A stretch of 64,000 nt of DNA from Candidatus Poribacteria bacterium (GCA_026702755.1 JAPPBX010000033.1:1-64000), one strand, 5' to 3'. Counted from the first letter of the stretch, positions 9,759-20,895 are shown. Notes: generated by a model not told the origin, from the letters alone. Numbers and translations are program-made.

Positions 9759-9840
9759 GAAAGATTCTCCTTATTTGTTCTCGTTTCTGAAGGGTCGCTG
9801 TGCCCGTCATGTTTGTGTAAGTGAGGACAACTCTCAGTTT

Positions 9841-10026
9841 TTACCAACTCGCCTTTCGGACACCGGGGATCTTACCGGCGCGGGCAAAGAGGCGAAAACA
9901 GATGCGACACAATTCAAACTTGCGAAGATACCCACGCGCCCTACCGCAACTTTTACAGCGGCTGTATTTTCGGGTTTGGAACCGCGGGGTTCTTTTCTGT
10001 TTGGCAATCCATGATTTACTTGCCAA
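9841..10026 (-). CDS. rpsN: 30S ribosomal protein S14, zinc-dependent short form
   Basis: 61 aa, the short S14 type. Zinc ligands are Cys24-X2-Cys27 and Cys40-X2-Cys43. The conserved [10 protein letters not shown] and [11 protein letters not shown] segments are present. Located between rplE and rpsH in standard spc order. Confidence 0.98.
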   Translation of the reverse strand: MASKSWIAKQKRTPRFQTRKYSRCKSCGRARGYLRKFELCRICFRLFARAGKIPGVRKASW

Positions 10027-10144
10027 TCTGGATGCTCCTTTCCTGACTTATCCGTAATGTGTACGGATGTTGGAAGTTAGCTGCGGATTCACGGAAACCT
10101 ACGCGCTTGTTTGTAGATTTACCAAAAAACTCGGCACACTCAAT

Positions 10145-10708
10145 CTATTGCCGAAACGGCATCCCCAGCAATCTTAGCAGCTCGCGGCCTTCTTCGTCCG
10201 TTGGGGCGGTGGTAACAATGGTTACATTCAGCCCGCGGATGTCGTTAACTTTGTCGTACTCAATTTCAGGAAAAATTAACTGCTCGGTGAGACCGAGGGA
10301 ATAGTTACCGCGGCCATCAAAAGAATCAGGCGATACACCGCGAAAATCCCGAATTTGGGGTAGGACGACGTTAATCAAACGATTGAGGAACTCATACATC
10401 CTTTGCTGCCGAAGCGTAACCTTACACCCGATAGCCATGCCCGGCGTACGCCCTAACTTCGATGGCCCCCTGATTTTGAAGGCAGAGATCGACTTTTTGG
10501 CGCGGGTGATGATTGCCCGTTGACCCGCAATTAGACTCAATTCTTCAACGGCATCTTCCAATACGTTTGGAGTCTGAACCGCTGCACCAACACCGATGTT
10601 CAGTGTAATCTTGTCCAATTTCGGGATCTGCATCACATTTTTATAGTTAAAGTGATTTTGCAGCGAGGGTATGACTTCCGATTGATAAAATTCTTTGAAT
10701 GGGCTCAT
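10145..10708 (-). CDS. rplE: 50S ribosomal protein L5
   Basis: 187 aa with the N-terminal KITLNIGVG motif and the C-terminal [20 protein letters not shown] motif. L5 binds 5S rRNA and forms the intersubunit bridge to S13. Preceded by rplX and followed by rpsN. Confidence 0.98.
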   Translation of the reverse strand: MSPFKEFYQSEVIPSLQNHFNYKNVMQIPKLDKITLNIGVGAAVQTPNVLEDAVEELSLIAGQRAIITRAKKSISAFKIRGPSKLGRTPGMAIGCKVTLRQQRMYEFLNRLINVVLPQIRDFRGVSPDSFDGRGNYSLGLTEQLIFPEIEYDKVNDIRGLNVTIVTTAPTDEEGRELLRLLGMPFRQ

Positions 10709-10798
10709 AAGCCTTGTATCCTATAGAAATCGTGTATTCCATGAAGAGTGCTTTTGCAGAGCACATCTTCTACGGTGTCTGGAGCGATTCGCTCCGGT

Positions 10799-11032
10799 TT
10801 AGGCATCAACCTTTTTGAGATTAGAAACGTGAATGGTGCCTTCGCGTTCGACAATACCGCCTTGTCCCGCTTGGTTGGGCCGAAGGTGGCGTGTGATGAT
10901 ATGAACGCCTTCAACGATTGCCCGTTGTTTCTTTGGGAACACCTCTAAAACCACGCCTTGTGTACCTCGGTTTTTCCCACTGAGAACTACCACCGTATCA
11001 TTCTTCTTGATATGTAGTTTTTGCTTTGCCAC
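10799..11032 (-). CDS. rplX: 50S ribosomal protein L24
   Basis: 77 aa, shorter than the usual 100-105 aa, because the C-terminal part is reduced. The KOW motif (DTVVVLSGKNRGTQGVVLEVFP) and the GVHIITRHLRPNQ segment are intact. The start is GTG at 11032, six bases after AGGAGG. L24 initiates large-subunit assembly. Confidence 0.95.
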   Translation of the reverse strand: MAKQKLHIKKNDTVVVLSGKNRGTQGVVLEVFPKKQRAIVEGVHIITRHLRPNQAGQGGIVEREGTIHVSNLKKVDA

Positions 11033-11042
11033 AATCGTCCTC

Positions 11043-11411
11043 CTAAATCACCTCGGGGGCGAGCGAGACAATTCGGGTGAACTCCTTTTCCCTGAGTTCA
11101 CGAGCGACCGGTCCGAAAATTCGGGTACCACGCGGTTGATTCTGCGGGTCAATCAGAACCGCAGCATTCTGGTCGAATTTAATATAGGAGCCGTCTGCAC
11201 GTCGATATTCTTTGGTCGTACGGACGACGACTGCGCGCACAACTTCACCGGCACTTACCTGTGTATTAGGTGTCGCTTCCTTAATGCTTGCAACGATCAC
11301 GTCGCCTACACGCGCATAGCGACGACGAGTTCCGCCAAGCACGCTAATGCACATTAATTGCCTTGCGCCAGTATTATCAGCACAGGTTAATCGAGTATAT
11401 GATTGAACCAT
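11043..11411 (-). CDS. rplN: 50S ribosomal protein L14
   Basis: 122 aa from the ATG at 11411, which follows a strong GAGGAGG. An upstream in-frame extension to 11504 has no ribosomal site and is not part of the family. Starts [17 protein letters not shown] and includes the signature [13 protein letters not shown]. Binds 23S rRNA at the subunit interface. Confidence 0.97.
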   Translation of the reverse strand: MVQSYTRLTCADNTGARQLMCISVLGGTRRRYARVGDVIVASIKEATPNTQVSAGEVVRAVVVRTTKEYRRADGSYIKFDQNAAVLIDPQNQPRGTRIFGPVARELREKEFTRIVSLAPEVI

Positions 11412-11569
11412 TTTTATTTCCTCCTCTATCGTTTTCAAAGCAGTTTGTTTGGAAACGTCAGAGTGGAGATCAAACCCTTTCTTCTCAAGTGCTATGCGAT
11501 CCACGTTGCTACGCTGTTTGATTTCACATACGCGTTACAAACCACGCGTGCTATCGGTGGTGGCACTTC

Positions 11570-11845
11570 TTAATCGTTTGCGGGTTGTACTGAGCTCACT
11601 ATCGCTTGGACCCGCCACCTTTTATGACGACTCAGCGGCCGGGTTTCGACAACCTGCACCACGTCACCGACGTTACAACTATTCTGCTCATCGTGAGCCA
11701 AAACCTTTTTCGTTTTCCGGACTACCTTTTTGTAAAGGGGATGTTGATAGCGCCGAACAAGTGAAACTGCGACAGTTTTGTCCATACTGTTACCTGTAAC
11801 AAGACCTGTCCGAGATTTGCGATGTTTTCGTCTTTCCTCGTTCAA
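11570..11845 (-). CDS. rpsQ: 30S ribosomal protein S17
   Basis: 91 aa with an OB fold. Diagnostic segments are GLVTGNSMDKTVAVSLVRR near the N-terminus and GDVVQVVETRPLSRHKRWR in the second half. Primary 16S rRNA binder. In S10-spc order between rpmC and rplN. Confidence 0.97.
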   Translation of the reverse strand: MNEERRKHRKSRTGLVTGNSMDKTVAVSLVRRYQHPLYKKVVRKTKKVLAHDEQNSCNVGDVVQVVETRPLSRHKRWRVQAIVSSVQPAND

Positions 11846-11949
11846 CTTTATCCTCCAAACCAGTCAAAACCTATTTTTTGTAAGTACACAGTACAAATTT
11901 GATGAAACGGAATACTGCTGAGGCACGCAACCTTGCCCTATAAGTTCCA

Positions 11950-12138
11950 TTACTCTGAACGGGACCGTAGAACAGTTTTCACACGTGCAATGTCCTTCCG
12001 GATCTTTCCAATAAGCGTTGTGTCCTCCTGTTGGCCTAAGATATTTCGGAATTTCTGGTTAAACAAATTCTCTTTCAGAGCCTTCAGTTCACCTTCTAAT
12101 TCTTCGGTTGTCTTTCCTCGTAGCTCATCCGCTTTCAT
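11950..12138 (-). CDS. rpmC: 50S ribosomal protein L29
   Basis: 62 aa, two antiparallel helices. Start MKADELRGKTTEELEGELK and end IRKDIARVKTVLRSR are typical. L29 sits at the exit tunnel near the binding site of trigger factor and SRP. Confidence 0.96.
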   Translation of the reverse strand: MKADELRGKTTEELEGELKALKENLFNQKFRNILGQQEDTTLIGKIRKDIARVKTVLRSRSE

Positions 12139-12223
12139 TTTTCCGAATCTCCTTGCGTGTTCTCAAACCACGGTGCTGCGTCACTACACTCATGATTTTC
12201 CAACCTCGGAGTCGCAGACGAAA

Positions 12224-12637
12224 TTACTCATTCCGTGCAACGAACTTAGTTTTGATTGGCAATTTGTGGGCGGCTCGTTCCATCGCCCCTTTTGCATCTT
12301 CAAGCGAAACGCCGCTTAATTCGTAAAGGACTCTACCGGGTTTAACAACAGCAACCCAATGTTCAGGGGGACCCTTTTTACCTTTACCCATGCGTGTTTC
12401 AGCAGGTTGTTTACTGAGTGGTTTATGTGGAAAAATTTTAATCCAAAGTTTCCCACCACGGCGGACATATCGCGTAATAGCGACACGTGCCGATTCAATT
12501 TGGTTACTGGTAATCCAACCAGCTTCCATCGCTTGCAAGCCGTACTCACCAAAGTTAATCCTTGAACCTCGGAGCGGCTTTCCACGGCGTTTTCCGCGAT
12601 GCACATACCGGCGCATCACACGTTTCGGCATTAACAC
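12224..12637 (-). CDS. rplP: 50S ribosomal protein L16
   Basis: 137 aa starting [23 protein letters not shown] at 12637 is preferred because AAGGAGG lies seven bases upstream; an ATG two codons later is the alternative. The [21 protein letters not shown] motif near the A-site tRNA contact is intact. Confidence 0.97.
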   Translation of the reverse strand: MLMPKRVMRRYVHRGKRRGKPLRGSRINFGEYGLQAMEAGWITSNQIESARVAITRYVRRGGKLWIKIFPHKPLSKQPAETRMGKGKKGPPEHWVAVVKPGRVLYELSGVSLEDAKGAMERAAHKLPIKTKFVARNE

Positions 12638-12672
12638 TTAAATGCCTCCTTAAAAGTCTGTAAATGCGATTC

Positions 12673-13479
12673 TCAACGATTCTGAGAGTTCCCCGCGCCC
12701 CGACGTTGCCTGCGACGACCTCTGCCTCTACCCTGTTCACCGGATTGTCCAGAACGTCTGTCACCACGGCGACGTTCGGAACGTTGCGAACCTGTGTCCT
12801 CACGTCGTCCAGATTGACGACGGACAGACGGTTCACCTTTTAATTTGTCCGGGACCCCAATAATTTCACCTTTAAAAATCCACGTTTTGACCCCGATCTT
12901 ACCGTATGTTGTGTTTGCTTCCGTAAACCCGTAGTCAACATCGGCTCTGAGTGTGTGAAGAGGTACCCGTCCTTCAATACTCGACTCCGCACGGGCAATT
13001 TCCTTGCCATCCAACCTGCCACTCACCATGATTTTAACGCCCAATGCACCTGCTTGTATTGAACCGGAAATTTTACGCCGCATCGCTTGTTTAAAGCCAG
13101 CACGGCGTTCTATTTGTGTCGCTACGTCTTCTGCAACGAGTTGGGCATCAAGTTCTGGTTCTCTGATTTCCGAGACATTAATCCGGACAGAACAACCGAC
13201 CTCTTTTTCGATGAGTGCTTGTAGCTTCTCAGCTTCTGCGCCGCGACGACCGATCACGATACCTGGGCGGGCTGTATGGATATTAATACTGCAGCGGTCA
13301 GCAACGCGTTCCACTTCAACACGCGAAATACCAGCACGCGCAAGTTGCTCTTTGACGAACTCCTGAATTTTAAAATCTTCGTGGAGCCACTTGGCGTAAT
13401 CGCGTTCACTGTACCACTTTGAATCCCACGTTTCAATGATTCCTAAGCGTAATCCACGCGGATGAGTTTTTTGTCCCAC
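12673..13479 (-). CDS. rpsC: 30S ribosomal protein S3 with basic C-terminal extension
   Basis: 268 aa, about 35 longer than E. coli S3. Start MGQKTHPRGLRLGI, KH-2 domain with GIVIGRRGAEAEKL, and the C-terminal S3 domain with RADVDYGFTEANTTYGKIGVK. The added tail (about residues 222-268) is an Arg/Gly/Ser/Gln-rich disordered segment. S3 forms the mRNA entry site. Confidence 0.97.
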   Translation of the reverse strand: MGQKTHPRGLRLGIIETWDSKWYSERDYAKWLHEDFKIQEFVKEQLARAGISRVEVERVADRCSINIHTARPGIVIGRRGAEAEKLQALIEKEVGCSVRINVSEIREPELDAQLVAEDVATQIERRAGFKQAMRRKISGSIQAGALGVKIMVSGRLDGKEIARAESSIEGRVPLHTLRADVDYGFTEANTTYGKIGVKTWIFKGEIIGVPDKLKGEPSVRRQSGRREDTGSQRSERRRGDRRSGQSGEQGRGRGRRRQRRGAGNSQNR

Positions 13480-13543
13480 GCAAACCTCCTATCAAACGAT
13501 TTCCCGTTCGAGATGTTGCTGTCGGTGCGTTGTCAGCGTGTTG

Positions 13544-13897
13544 CTATTCATCATCTACGGTACTCTCCTCATCAACAACAACGACAATATGACTGCTCCG
13601 TTTTAGAATTCTATTTGCCATGCCTCGCGCCCGGGGACGTATCCATTTCCGCGTAATCCCTTCATCAACCCGAATCTCTTTGACATATAAGTTTGTGATA
13701 TCAATGTTCGGATCCTGATATTGCGCATTTGCAGCTGCTGACTGAATCAGTTTATAAATTATAGGGGACGCGGCTTTATGCGTAAAGCGCAGCTGACTTA
13801 ACGCATCCTCAACATACTGATTACGGACGAGATCGGCTACTAAGCGCGCTTTCCGTGGCGCAACCGACGCGTTCCTAATCTTAGATCTGGCTTCCAT
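13544..13897 (-). CDS. rplV: 50S ribosomal protein L22
   Basis: 117 aa. Start MEARSKIRNASVAPRKARLV; the beta-hairpin that lines the exit tunnel includes RKWIRPRARGMANRILKRSSHI. The C-terminus is acidic (EESTVDDE). Confidence 0.97.
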   Translation of the reverse strand: MEARSKIRNASVAPRKARLVADLVRNQYVEDALSQLRFTHKAASPIIYKLIQSAAANAQYQDPNIDITNLYVKEIRVDEGITRKWIRPRARGMANRILKRSSHIVVVVDEESTVDDE

Positions 13898-14005
13898 CAG
13901 TGTCTCCTAATAAAAGCAATTGGCTGATTTCATCGTGATTTATATGAGACATTCAAACGCATCACTTCATACGTGCCTCAATCTGCGATGAAGGCTATCA
14001 CAAAA

Positions 14006-14281
14006 CTATCTTCTGGCACCGCCACCACCAGCATGGGACCGGAAGGTGCGAGTTGGCGAGAATTCCCCGAGCTTGTGTCCTACCATGTTCTCCGTAATGT
14101 ACACCGGAAAGAACTTTTTGCCGTTATAAATCGCCAAAGTGTGTCCTACCAACTCAGGGGTAATCATTGAACGACGGGACCAAGTCCGGATCACCCGTTT
14201 GCTACCAGAACGTTCCATAGCAGCTACCTTCTTAGCAAGTTTCGTATCTATGTAAGGTCCCTTTTTCAGAGAGCGCGCCAT
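14006..14281 (-). CDS. rpsS: 30S ribosomal protein S19
   Basis: 91 aa with [12 protein letters not shown] at the start and the signature [19 protein letters not shown] (here with YNG) and [13 protein letters not shown]19 works with S13 in the 30S head. The tail HAGGGGARR is short and basic. Confidence 0.97.
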   Translation of the reverse strand: MARSLKKGPYIDTKLAKKVAAMERSGSKRVIRTWSRRSMITPELVGHTLAIYNGKKFFPVYITENMVGHKLGEFSPTRTFRSHAGGGGARR

Positions 14282-14341
14282 TATGTTCTCCTCTACCTTA
14301 TAAACATTAAGCCCGTACCGAACGAAGCGTTACGAAAAAGA

Positions 14342-15157
14342 TTATTTACGTTTTCCAACAATATAGCGACCCGATTTCTTCTTCGGATTTCGGGTCTTAT
14401 ACCCCTTCGTTGGAACGCCCCAAGGGGTAACTGGATGTCTACCACCGGAACTCTTTCCTTCTCCACCGCCGTGTGGATGATCAATCGGATTCATCGCCAC
14501 GCCACGAACCTTCGGTCGTTTTCCGAGCCATCTTGAGCGACCCGCTTTACCGATGACGATCTGGCTAACGTTGCCGACCTGTCCAAGCGTTGCCATTGCT
14601 TGCACAGGGACAAGCCGAATCTCGCCTGACGGAAGTCGGATACGCGCGTATTTTCCTTCTCTGTCAACCAATTGCGCAGCAGCACCAGCACTCCGCACCA
14701 GTTGTCCGCCTTTGCCAGGACGCATCTCTATGTTATGAATTGAGGAGCCGAGCGGAATCCTTTCGAGCGGTAAAGCATTACCGACGCGAATTTCCGCGTC
14801 CGCACCTGAACTTAACATGTCGCCAACCTGAATACCAACAGGCGCAAGAATGTAGCGTTTTTCGCCGTCAACATAGTGTAGCAGTGCTATATGTGCTGAC
14901 CGGTTCGGATCGTATTCAATTGAGGCAACTTTAGCAGGGATGCCAAACTTGTCTCGTTTGAAGTCAATGACTCGGTATCGACGTTTGTGGCCGCCACCAC
15001 GCCGTCTCACTGTCATACGACCACTGGCGTTTCGACCAGCTCTCTGCTTCATACCTTTGACAAGAGATTTTTCCGGTTTGCTCCGCGTAATTTCTTCAAA
15101 GGTATACCCCGTCATAAACCGGCGACTTGGGGTTATCGGTGAATAAGTTTTAGGCAC
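14342..15157 (-). CDS. rplB: 50S ribosomal protein L2
   Basis: 271 aa, full length. Contains [19 protein letters not shown], the SH3-like central domain and the peptidyl-transferase-associated [19 protein letters not shown] motif with the essential His. C-terminal [12 protein letters not shown]. Conserved order between rplW and rpsS. Confidence 0.98.
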   Translation of the reverse strand: MPKTYSPITPSRRFMTGYTFEEITRSKPEKSLVKGMKQRAGRNASGRMTVRRRGGGHKRRYRVIDFKRDKFGIPAKVASIEYDPNRSAHIALLHYVDGEKRYILAPVGIQVGDMLSSGADAEIRVGNALPLERIPLGSSIHNIEMRPGKGGQLVRSAGAAAQLVDREGKYARIRLPSGEIRLVPVQAMATLGQVGNVSQIVIGKAGRSRWLGKRPKVRGVAMNPIDHPHGGGEGKSSGGRHPVTPWGVPTKGYKTRNPKKKSGRYIVGKRK

Positions 15158-15180
15158 TCTGATTTCCTCACTTGATGTCC

Positions 15181-15483
15181 CTATAATATAGTTTCAAAGG
15201 CTTGGATGGTTGCCCCTTCTCTTAGGGTAATAATCGCTTTCTTCCAATTCGGTTTTCTACCACGTTGATAACGCAACATTTTACCTTTAGGTTTGCCGCG
15301 AACTCGCATCGTACGAACTTTGAGAATATCTCCTTCGAGATCAAACAATTCTTCCGCAGCTTGCCGAATTTGTGGCTTCGTTGCTTCGCGGTTGACAACA
15401 AACGCGTATTTGTTAGAATCACGGAGTATTGTGCTTTTCTCCGTGATTAGGGGTTGTAATATAACCTGATATGCATCTTTCAT
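15181..15483 (-). CDS. rplW: 50S ribosomal protein L23
   Basis: 100 aa. Start [18 protein letters not shown]; typical [18 protein letters not shown] and [14 protein letters not shown] motifs. L23 at the exit-tunnel rim docks trigger factor and SRP. Confidence 0.97.
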   Translation of the reverse strand: MKDAYQVILQPLITEKSTILRDSNKYAFVVNREATKPQIRQAAEELFDLEGDILKVRTMRVRGKPKGKMLRYQRGRKPNWKKAIITLREGATIQAFETIL

Positions 15484-15488
15484 CAGCT

Positions 15489-16136
15489 TTATCCTTCTGT
15501 CTCTGAACTAATGCTGACAAATTTGGATTCCAGTTTCTCAGCGGCGTTTTCAGTGATTATCAGTGTGTCATGCCACATGACCTGATAAACGTTGAGGTTA
15601 TTCCATATACAACTATTAACTTGTGGAATATTCCTTACAGAAAGGCGGATATTCGTGTCGTGTTCATTGAGAACCAGCAACACTTTTCCTTCAGCATTCA
15701 CCGCCTTTAACATGTTGACCATGTCCTTGGTTCGCGGGCGTTCAAGTGTGAAATCTTCAACCAGAATGCACTGCTGATTCTGAAACCTGTCTGCAAGTGC
15801 GCTGTGGAGCCCAAGTTGACGAACCCGCTTCGGGGTGTATTGTCGGTAACTGCGCGGCTTAGGTCCGAATGCGACACCACCATGCACTCGAATTGGAGAT
15901 TTGGCATGTCCGACACGAGCCCTGCCGGTTCCCTTTTGGCGGTAGAGTTTTCTCCCACTGCCTTTCACTTCACTCCGGGTTTTTGTCGATGCAGTCCCTT
16001 GACGCTGATTGGCGAGATAGGCAACGACACACTGGTGAATAACAGGGCCATTCACTTCAGCATCGATAAATACATCGGCTAATTCCTTTTCGTGAAGGAC
16101 GGCTCCGGATCTGTTGTGTACAGCTAAAGTTGACAT
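15489..16136 (-). CDS. rplD: 50S ribosomal protein L4
   Basis: 215 aa. Conserved loop segments [19 protein letters not shown] and [19 protein letters not shown] reach into the exit tunnel. In many bacteria L4 also represses the S10 operon; no matching leader was recognised here. Five bases separate it from rplW. Confidence 0.97.
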   Translation of the reverse strand: MSTLAVHNRSGAVLHEKELADVFIDAEVNGPVIHQCVVAYLANQRQGTASTKTRSEVKGSGRKLYRQKGTGRARVGHAKSPIRVHGGVAFGPKPRSYRQYTPKRVRQLGLHSALADRFQNQQCILVEDFTLERPRTKDMVNMLKAVNAEGKVLLVLNEHDTNIRLSVRNIPQVNSCIWNNLNVYQVMWHDTLIITENAAEKLESKFVSISSETEG

Positions 16137-16171
16137 ATTTTCCTCTTGACAATCTGTTTGGTGGAGGTTGT

Positions 16172-16816
16172 CTACATAGCACTCGGTGCTTTAGATGCCT
16201 TTCTAATCAGAAGTAAACCGTTGGGGGGTCCAGGAACAGCCCCTTTTATCACCAACAGGTTGCGTTCAGGATCGGCTTGAATCACAGGTAAATTTTGGAT
16301 AGTATGGCGTTTAGCACCCGAACGACCAGCCATCCGTTTCCCTTTGAAGACTCGTGAAGGGGTCGCGCTCGCTCCAATTGAGCCGGGACGCCGAAGGTCT
16401 TGTTCCCCACCGTGGCTCTTCTTACCACCAGCGAACTTCCAGCGTTTTACCACACCAGTGAAACCACGTCCTTTTGAGGTACCCGTCACGTCAACAAGTT
16501 CACCTTCTGAAAAGACACTGGCATCAATAACACTTCCTACGGATACGTCTTCGAGGCTCTGCACACGAAACTCCCGAAGCACAAAAGTTGGATCAACTTC
16601 GGCTTTGGCGAAATGTCCACGCTTTGGACTATTCACGCGGTTTTCTTTCCGTTCTCCGAAACCCAACTGAACTGCTTGGTATCCGTCTTTTTCTTGCGTT
16701 TTGAGTTGAACAATTGGACAAGGACCTGCTTCGATGACAGTAACAGGCACGGCTTCTCCTGAATCCTCAAAGACTTGTGTCATGCCGACTTTGCGACCAA
16801 TAATTCCATTAACCAT
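16172..16816 (-). CDS. rplC: 50S ribosomal protein L3
   Basis: 214 aa. Start [20 protein letters not shown]; diagnostic [16 protein letters not shown] and the loop near the peptidyl-transferase centre with [19 protein letters not shown]. Separated from rpsJ by a repeat-filled gap. Confidence 0.98.
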   Translation of the reverse strand: MVNGIIGRKVGMTQVFEDSGEAVPVTVIEAGPCPIVQLKTQEKDGYQAVQLGFGERKENRVNSPKRGHFAKAEVDPTFVLREFRVQSLEDVSVGSVIDASVFSEGELVDVTGTSKGRGFTGVVKRWKFAGGKKSHGGEQDLRRPGSIGASATPSRVFKGKRMAGRSGAKRHTIQNLPVIQADPERNLLVIKGAVPGPPNGLLLIRKASKAPSAM

Positions 16817-16837
16817 TTTCTTTCGCCTTTTTTAATG

Positions 16838-16936
16838 GTTGTCAGTTGTCAGTTGTCAGTTGTCGGTCGCCAGTAAGAGATTTTCGTTTAACGAAACCCT
16901 CTTTAACTGAAAACCGATAACCGATAACCGACGACT
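16838..16936. repeat. Heptamer-type palindromic repeat between rpsJ and rplC
   Basis: Left arm is GTTGTCAGTTGTCAGTTGTC with further copies of the 7-base unit GTTGTCA. The right arm is the roughly inverted AACTGAAAACCGATAACCG. An inner palindrome TTCGTTTAACGAA sits near 16883. Clearest copy of the family that also occurs at 2055, 5003 and 7616. Confidence 0.75.
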
Positions 16937-16941
16937 ATTTT

Positions 16942-17253
16942 CTAAAGAAGCGTGATTTTGACATCGACACCTGCCGGCAGGTCCAAACGCATCAAAGCAT
17001 CAACGGTTTTAGGGGTCGTCTCTAAGATATCCAGCAGACGTTTATGAATCCGCATCTCAAATTGTTCACGCGACTTTTTGTCTTTAAACGTTGAACGTTG
17101 AACGGTGTAGGTATGCTTTTTCGTCGGCAATGGAATCGGACCAGAGACAGCTGCGCCCGTACGTTTCGCAGTTTCTGCTATCTGCTTTGACGACAGGTCT
17201 AACAACCGATAGTCAAATGCCTTGAGCCGGATGCGAATTTTTTGATTGTCCAT
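16942..17253 (-). CDS. rpsJ: 30S ribosomal protein S10
   Basis: 103 aa with start [19 protein letters not shown] and the loop [17 protein letters not shown] that contacts 16S rRNA. First gene of the S10 block. A terminator-like hairpin lies between it and tuf, so a separate promoter is expected in 17254-17325, but none matching the consensus was found. Confidence 0.98.
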   Translation of the reverse strand: MDNQKIRIRLKAFDYRLLDLSSKQIAETAKRTGAAVSGPIPLPTKKHTYTVQRSTFKDKKSREQFEMRIHKRLLDILETTPKTVDALMRLDLPAGVDVKITLL

Positions 17254-17324
17254 CTTTTCGTATCGCCTTTATCAAACAGAGCGTTTCCGCTGTTTTACAT
17301 ACTGAATGCCCTGTGTTGATAGCA

Positions 17325-17352
17325 TTAAAAGGGCAGGACGTGAGTCCTGCCC
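17325..17352 (-). terminator. Intrinsic terminator after tuf
   Basis: Perfect 9-bp stem GGGCAGGAC (17331-17339) with GTCCTGCCC (17344-17352) and a 4-base loop. On the minus strand it is followed by TTTTAA. It starts 8 bases after the tuf stop and separates the str block from the S10 block. Confidence 0.85.
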
Positions 17353-17360
17353 TAAACGTT

Positions 17361-18560
17361 TTATTCAATGATTTTGGAGACAACACCGGCACCGACAGTT
17401 TGCCCACCTTCCCTAATCGCGAATCGGAGTTGTTCTTCCATCGCGATGGGTTTGGAAAGTTTTACGGTGATCTGTGCGTTGTCGCCAGGCATAATCATTT
17501 CGATGCCTTCAGGGAGATTCATCTCTCCGGTTACGTCGGTTGTGCGGAAATAGAACTGCGGTCTGTATCCACTAAAGAATGGATTCCAGCGTCCACCTTC
17601 ATCTTTTGTGAGAATGTAGGCTTCGGCTTCAAATTGAGTATGCGGCGTAACAGTCCCGGGGACTGCTAAGACTTGTCCGCGTTCGACTTCATCACGCTCA
17701 ACGCCACGGAGCAGCGCACCGAGATTATCACCGGCTTGACCTTCGTCAAGGCTTTTCTTGAACATCTCAACACCTGTGACGACGGTGTCCTGTGTTTCGC
17801 GCAGACCGACGATTTCAACCGTGTTTCCGATTTCAACGGTCCCACGTTCCACACGTCCCGTTACAACGGTCCCACGTCCACTGATGGTGAAGATGTCTTC
17901 TATCGGCATCAGGAAGGGTCTGTCCGTATCACGCAGAGGTTCTGGAATGTACTCATCAACGGCTGCCATGAGTTCCAGAATTGGTTGACAGGCTTCGTTA
18001 CCGGGATCACCACCGGATTCCATCGCTTCAAGAGCGGAACCGATGACGATAGGAATGTCGTCCCCAGGGAAGTCATAATCGCTAAGTAATTCGCGAACTT
18101 CCAGCTCAACGAGTTCAAGCAACTCTTCGTCATCAACCATATCTGCTTTGTTCAGGAAAACAACGAGAGAGGGAACGTTCACCTGCCGCGCGAGTAGCAC
18201 GTGCTCACGCGTTTGAGGCATAGGACCATCAGCAGCGGATACAACAAGAATTGCGCCATCCATCTGTGCCGCACCAGTAATCATATTCTTGATATAGTCG
18301 GCGTGTCCGGGGCAATCCACGTGTGCGTAATGCCGATTCTCGGTTTCATATTCAACGTGTGCTGTGTTAATGGTAATGCCACGCTCTTTTTCTTCAGGTG
18401 CCTTATCGATTTCGTCATATTCCATAACGTAATCGGTATCGGCAAGTTTTGAGAGTACCATAGTAATTGCTGCTGTCAGCGTTGTCTTACCGTGGTCAAC
18501 GTGGCCGATTGTTCCAACATTAACGTGTGGCTTCGTCCTTTCAAATGTTTCCTTAGCCAT
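17361..18560 (-). CDS. tuf: Elongation factor Tu
   Basis: 399 aa. GTPase domain with GHVDHGKT (residues 19-26), DCPGHADY and NKAD; switch I contains [14 protein letters not shown]. Beta-barrel domains 2 and 3 are complete, including [13 protein letters not shown] and the C-terminal [13 protein letters not shown]. It delivers aminoacyl-tRNA to the ribosome. GGAG precedes the ATG. Last gene of the str block. Confidence 0.99.
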   Translation of the reverse strand: MAKETFERTKPHVNVGTIGHVDHGKTTLTAAITMVLSKLADTDYVMEYDEIDKAPEEKERGITINTAHVEYETENRHYAHVDCPGHADYIKNMITGAAQMDGAILVVSAADGPMPQTREHVLLARQVNVPSLVVFLNKADMVDDEELLELVELEVRELLSDYDFPGDDIPIVIGSALEAMESGGDPGNEACQPILELMAAVDEYIPEPLRDTDRPFLMPIEDIFTISGRGTVVTGRVERGTVEIGNTVEIVGLRETQDTVVTGVEMFKKSLDEGQAGDNLGALLRGVERDEVERGQVLAVPGTVTPHTQFEAEAYILTKDEGGRWNPFFSGYRPQFYFRTTDVTGEMNLPEGIEMIMPGDNAQITVKLSKPIAMEEQLRFAIREGGQTVGAGVVSKIIE

Positions 18561-18669
18561 TTTTTCCGAGCTCCACTAAAAGTTTATTGTTGCGGGCATT
18601 GTAGGCGCGGTTTACAGTATTTCCACTATAGGCTTACAATCTCTGCCTTAAAACTGCGCATCCCCGTTT

Positions 18670-18771
18670 CTATGAGATGTTCAAACGTTTTGGCGTCCGA
18701 ACACACCTTTTAACTAAATCTTGTGTCCGCTTATGGGAAGTGAGAACACTCCCACAGTTCGGACACTTCAC
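18670..18771 (-). CDS. Possible 33-aa zinc-ribbon miniprotein between fusA and tuf
   Basis: Starts with GTG six bases after the fusA stop. The predicted peptide begins VKCPNCGSVLTSHKRTQDL (first residue Met if translated) and continues with basic residues and one further Cys. It looks like half of a zinc ribbon: one CxxC knuckle is present, but the second pair is reduced to a single Cys. No clear ribosome site. It could be a degraded remnant or a real small protein; coding status is uncertain. Confidence 0.3.
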   Translation of the reverse strand: MKCPNCGSVLTSHKRTQDLVKRCVRTPKRLNIS

Positions 18772-18777
18772 AATTAC

Positions 18778-20895
18778 TTAACGATTCGCTGATGAAATTA
18801 AGTCCTCCATTACACTCGTGGGGACTTCGTTATAGTGTGCAAACTCCATAGAGTAGTTGGCTCTACCCTGTGTGAGCGACCTAAGGGTTTTGACGTACCC
18901 AAACATTTCCGAGAGAGGCACATCAACACTGATAACTTGAATACGAGATTTCGCTTGCGTTTCCGTATTACGTATCTGGGCACGCCGCGAATTTAAATCT
19001 CCTATTACTTTGCCGAGATATTCGTCAGGGACGATAACCTCAACGTCCATAATCGGTTCAAGGAGTATTGGTGACGCTTCCTTCATCGCATCCTTAAACG
19101 CCATTGAACCGGCGATAGAAAACGCCATTTCCGATGAATCTACGGCGTGATGTGAACCATCAACCAACCTTACGGATACATCAACAACCGGATACCCCGC
19201 AAGGACACCTACATTCATCGCGTTCTCAATGCCTTTCCGTACGGCTGGGATATATTCCTGTGGAATAGCACCACCTTTGGTTTCATCGATGAATTCAAAG
19301 CCAGTCCCTTTCTCAAGCGGTTCAACCTCGATCACGACGTGACCGAATTGACCCCTACCACCAGACTGACGGACGAAACGCCCCACAGATTTGACCGGTT
19401 TAAGGATTGTTTCTCGATACGCAACCTGCGGATTGCCAACGTTCGCTGAGACATTGAACTCACGTACAAGTCTATCAACAATGATTTTGAGGTGAAGTTC
19501 TCCCATACCAGACAGCAACGTTTGTCCTGTTTCACTGTCTTGATGCACTTTGAAGGTTGGATCTTCTTCGGCGAGTTTCGAGAGCGCAAGGTTCAGCTTA
19601 TCGATATCTGACTGTGTTCGTGGTTCAACTGCGATAGACATTACGGGCAGCGGAAACACCATAGTTTCCAGCGTAATATGCGCCTTCGGATCGCAAAGTG
19701 TATCACCCGTTGAGAGGTCTTTTAAGCCGATTGCTGCAGCAATGTCGCCCGCATAAACTGCTTGATGCTCTTCCCGCTTATTCGCGTGCATCTTCATCAA
19801 CCGTCCGATCCGTTCGTGCTTCCTTGTTTTACTATTATAAACTGTATCCCCTTTCTTGAGGACACCAGAGTACACACGTAGGTAAGTCAGTTTGCCAACG
19901 TGGGGATCGGTCATAATCTTGAATGCCAAAGCGCAGAATGGTTCATTGTCATTCGGTGAACGTGCTTCATCGTCTTCCGTCACTGGATTAAACCCTGCTA
20001 CTGGCGGTACATCCGTAGGGGCTGGTAGATAGGAAACAATCGCGTCTAAGAGGGGCTGAACACCTTTATTTTTTAAAGCGGTTCCGCATAGAATTGGGAC
20101 AGCTTTGCCAGCAATTACAGCGTTTCGTATTGCCACTTTAATTTCTTCGGGCGAAATTTCAATACCATCCACGTATTTCATCAGGAGTTCGTCATCGTAA
20201 TCGGCGATCGCCTCTAACATACGATCCCGATAGTCATTTGCCATTTCCTCCATTTCCTTGGGGATGTCTGTTTCTTGGATAACAGTACCATCACTACCAG
20301 CATCGTTCCCTATGTTCCATATCTGGCCCTTCATGGAGATGAGATCTACGATTCCTGTGAACTGTTCCGCCGAACCGATAGGAAGTTGCACCGGGATTGC
20401 CGTAGCACCGAGGCGTTCTTCCATCATTTCAACAGTACGGAAGAAGTCAGCACCCGTCCGATCCATTTTATTTACGAATGCGATTCGCGGTATGTCATAT
20501 TTATCCGCTTGTCTCCAAACGGTTTCAGATTGGGGTTCAACGCCACCAACTGCGCAGAAAACTGCCACCGCACCGTCAAGGACACGCAGCGAGCGTTCAA
20601 CTTCGACGGTAAAATCAATATGCCCCGGCGTATCAATGATATTGATAGAGTGTTCTTTCCACTGGCAAGTCGTCGCAGCCGCAGTAATCGTGATACCGCG
20701 TTCTTGCTCTTGCACCATCCAGTCCATAGCGGTGGTGCCGTCGTCCACGTCGCCGATCCGATAGAGTCTACCGGTATAGTACAGAATGCGTTCGGTTACA
20801 GTGGTCTTTCCGGCATCAATATGAGCCATGATGCCGATATTTCGCATGTGGGGCAGTTCTAAGCGTTGTGAGTTGTTATTTTTTTTCTCTGCCAC
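18778..20895 (-). CDS. fusA: Elongation factor G
   Basis: 705 aa, full length. Domain I carries [17 protein letters not shown] and NKMD; domains II-V follow in order, including [14 protein letters not shown] and the C-terminal [16 protein letters not shown]. It catalyses ribosomal translocation with GTP hydrolysis. In standard str order between rpsG and tuf. Confidence 0.99.
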   Translation of the reverse strand: MAEKKNNNSQRLELPHMRNIGIMAHIDAGKTTVTERILYYTGRLYRIGDVDDGTTAMDWMVQEQERGITITAAATTCQWKEHSINIIDTPGHIDFTVEVERSLRVLDGAVAVFCAVGGVEPQSETVWRQADKYDIPRIAFVNKMDRTGADFFRTVEMMEERLGATAIPVQLPIGSAEQFTGIVDLISMKGQIWNIGNDAGSDGTVIQETDIPKEMEEMANDYRDRMLEAIADYDDELLMKYVDGIEISPEEIKVAIRNAVIAGKAVPILCGTALKNKGVQPLLDAIVSYLPAPTDVPPVAGFNPVTEDDEARSPNDNEPFCALAFKIMTDPHVGKLTYLRVYSGVLKKGDTVYNSKTRKHERIGRLMKMHANKREEHQAVYAGDIAAAIGLKDLSTGDTLCDPKAHITLETMVFPLPVMSIAVEPRTQSDIDKLNLALSKLAEEDPTFKVHQDSETGQTLLSGMGELHLKIIVDRLVREFNVSANVGNPQVAYRETILKPVKSVGRFVRQSGGRGQFGHVVIEVEPLEKGTGFEFIDETKGGAIPQEYIPAVRKGIENAMNVGVLAGYPVVDVSVRLVDGSHHAVDSSEMAFSIAGSMAFKDAMKEASPILLEPIMDVEVIVPDEYLGKVIGDLNSRRAQIRNTETQAKSRIQVISVDVPLSEMFGYVKTLRSLTQGRANYSMEFAHYNEVPTSVMEDLISSANR

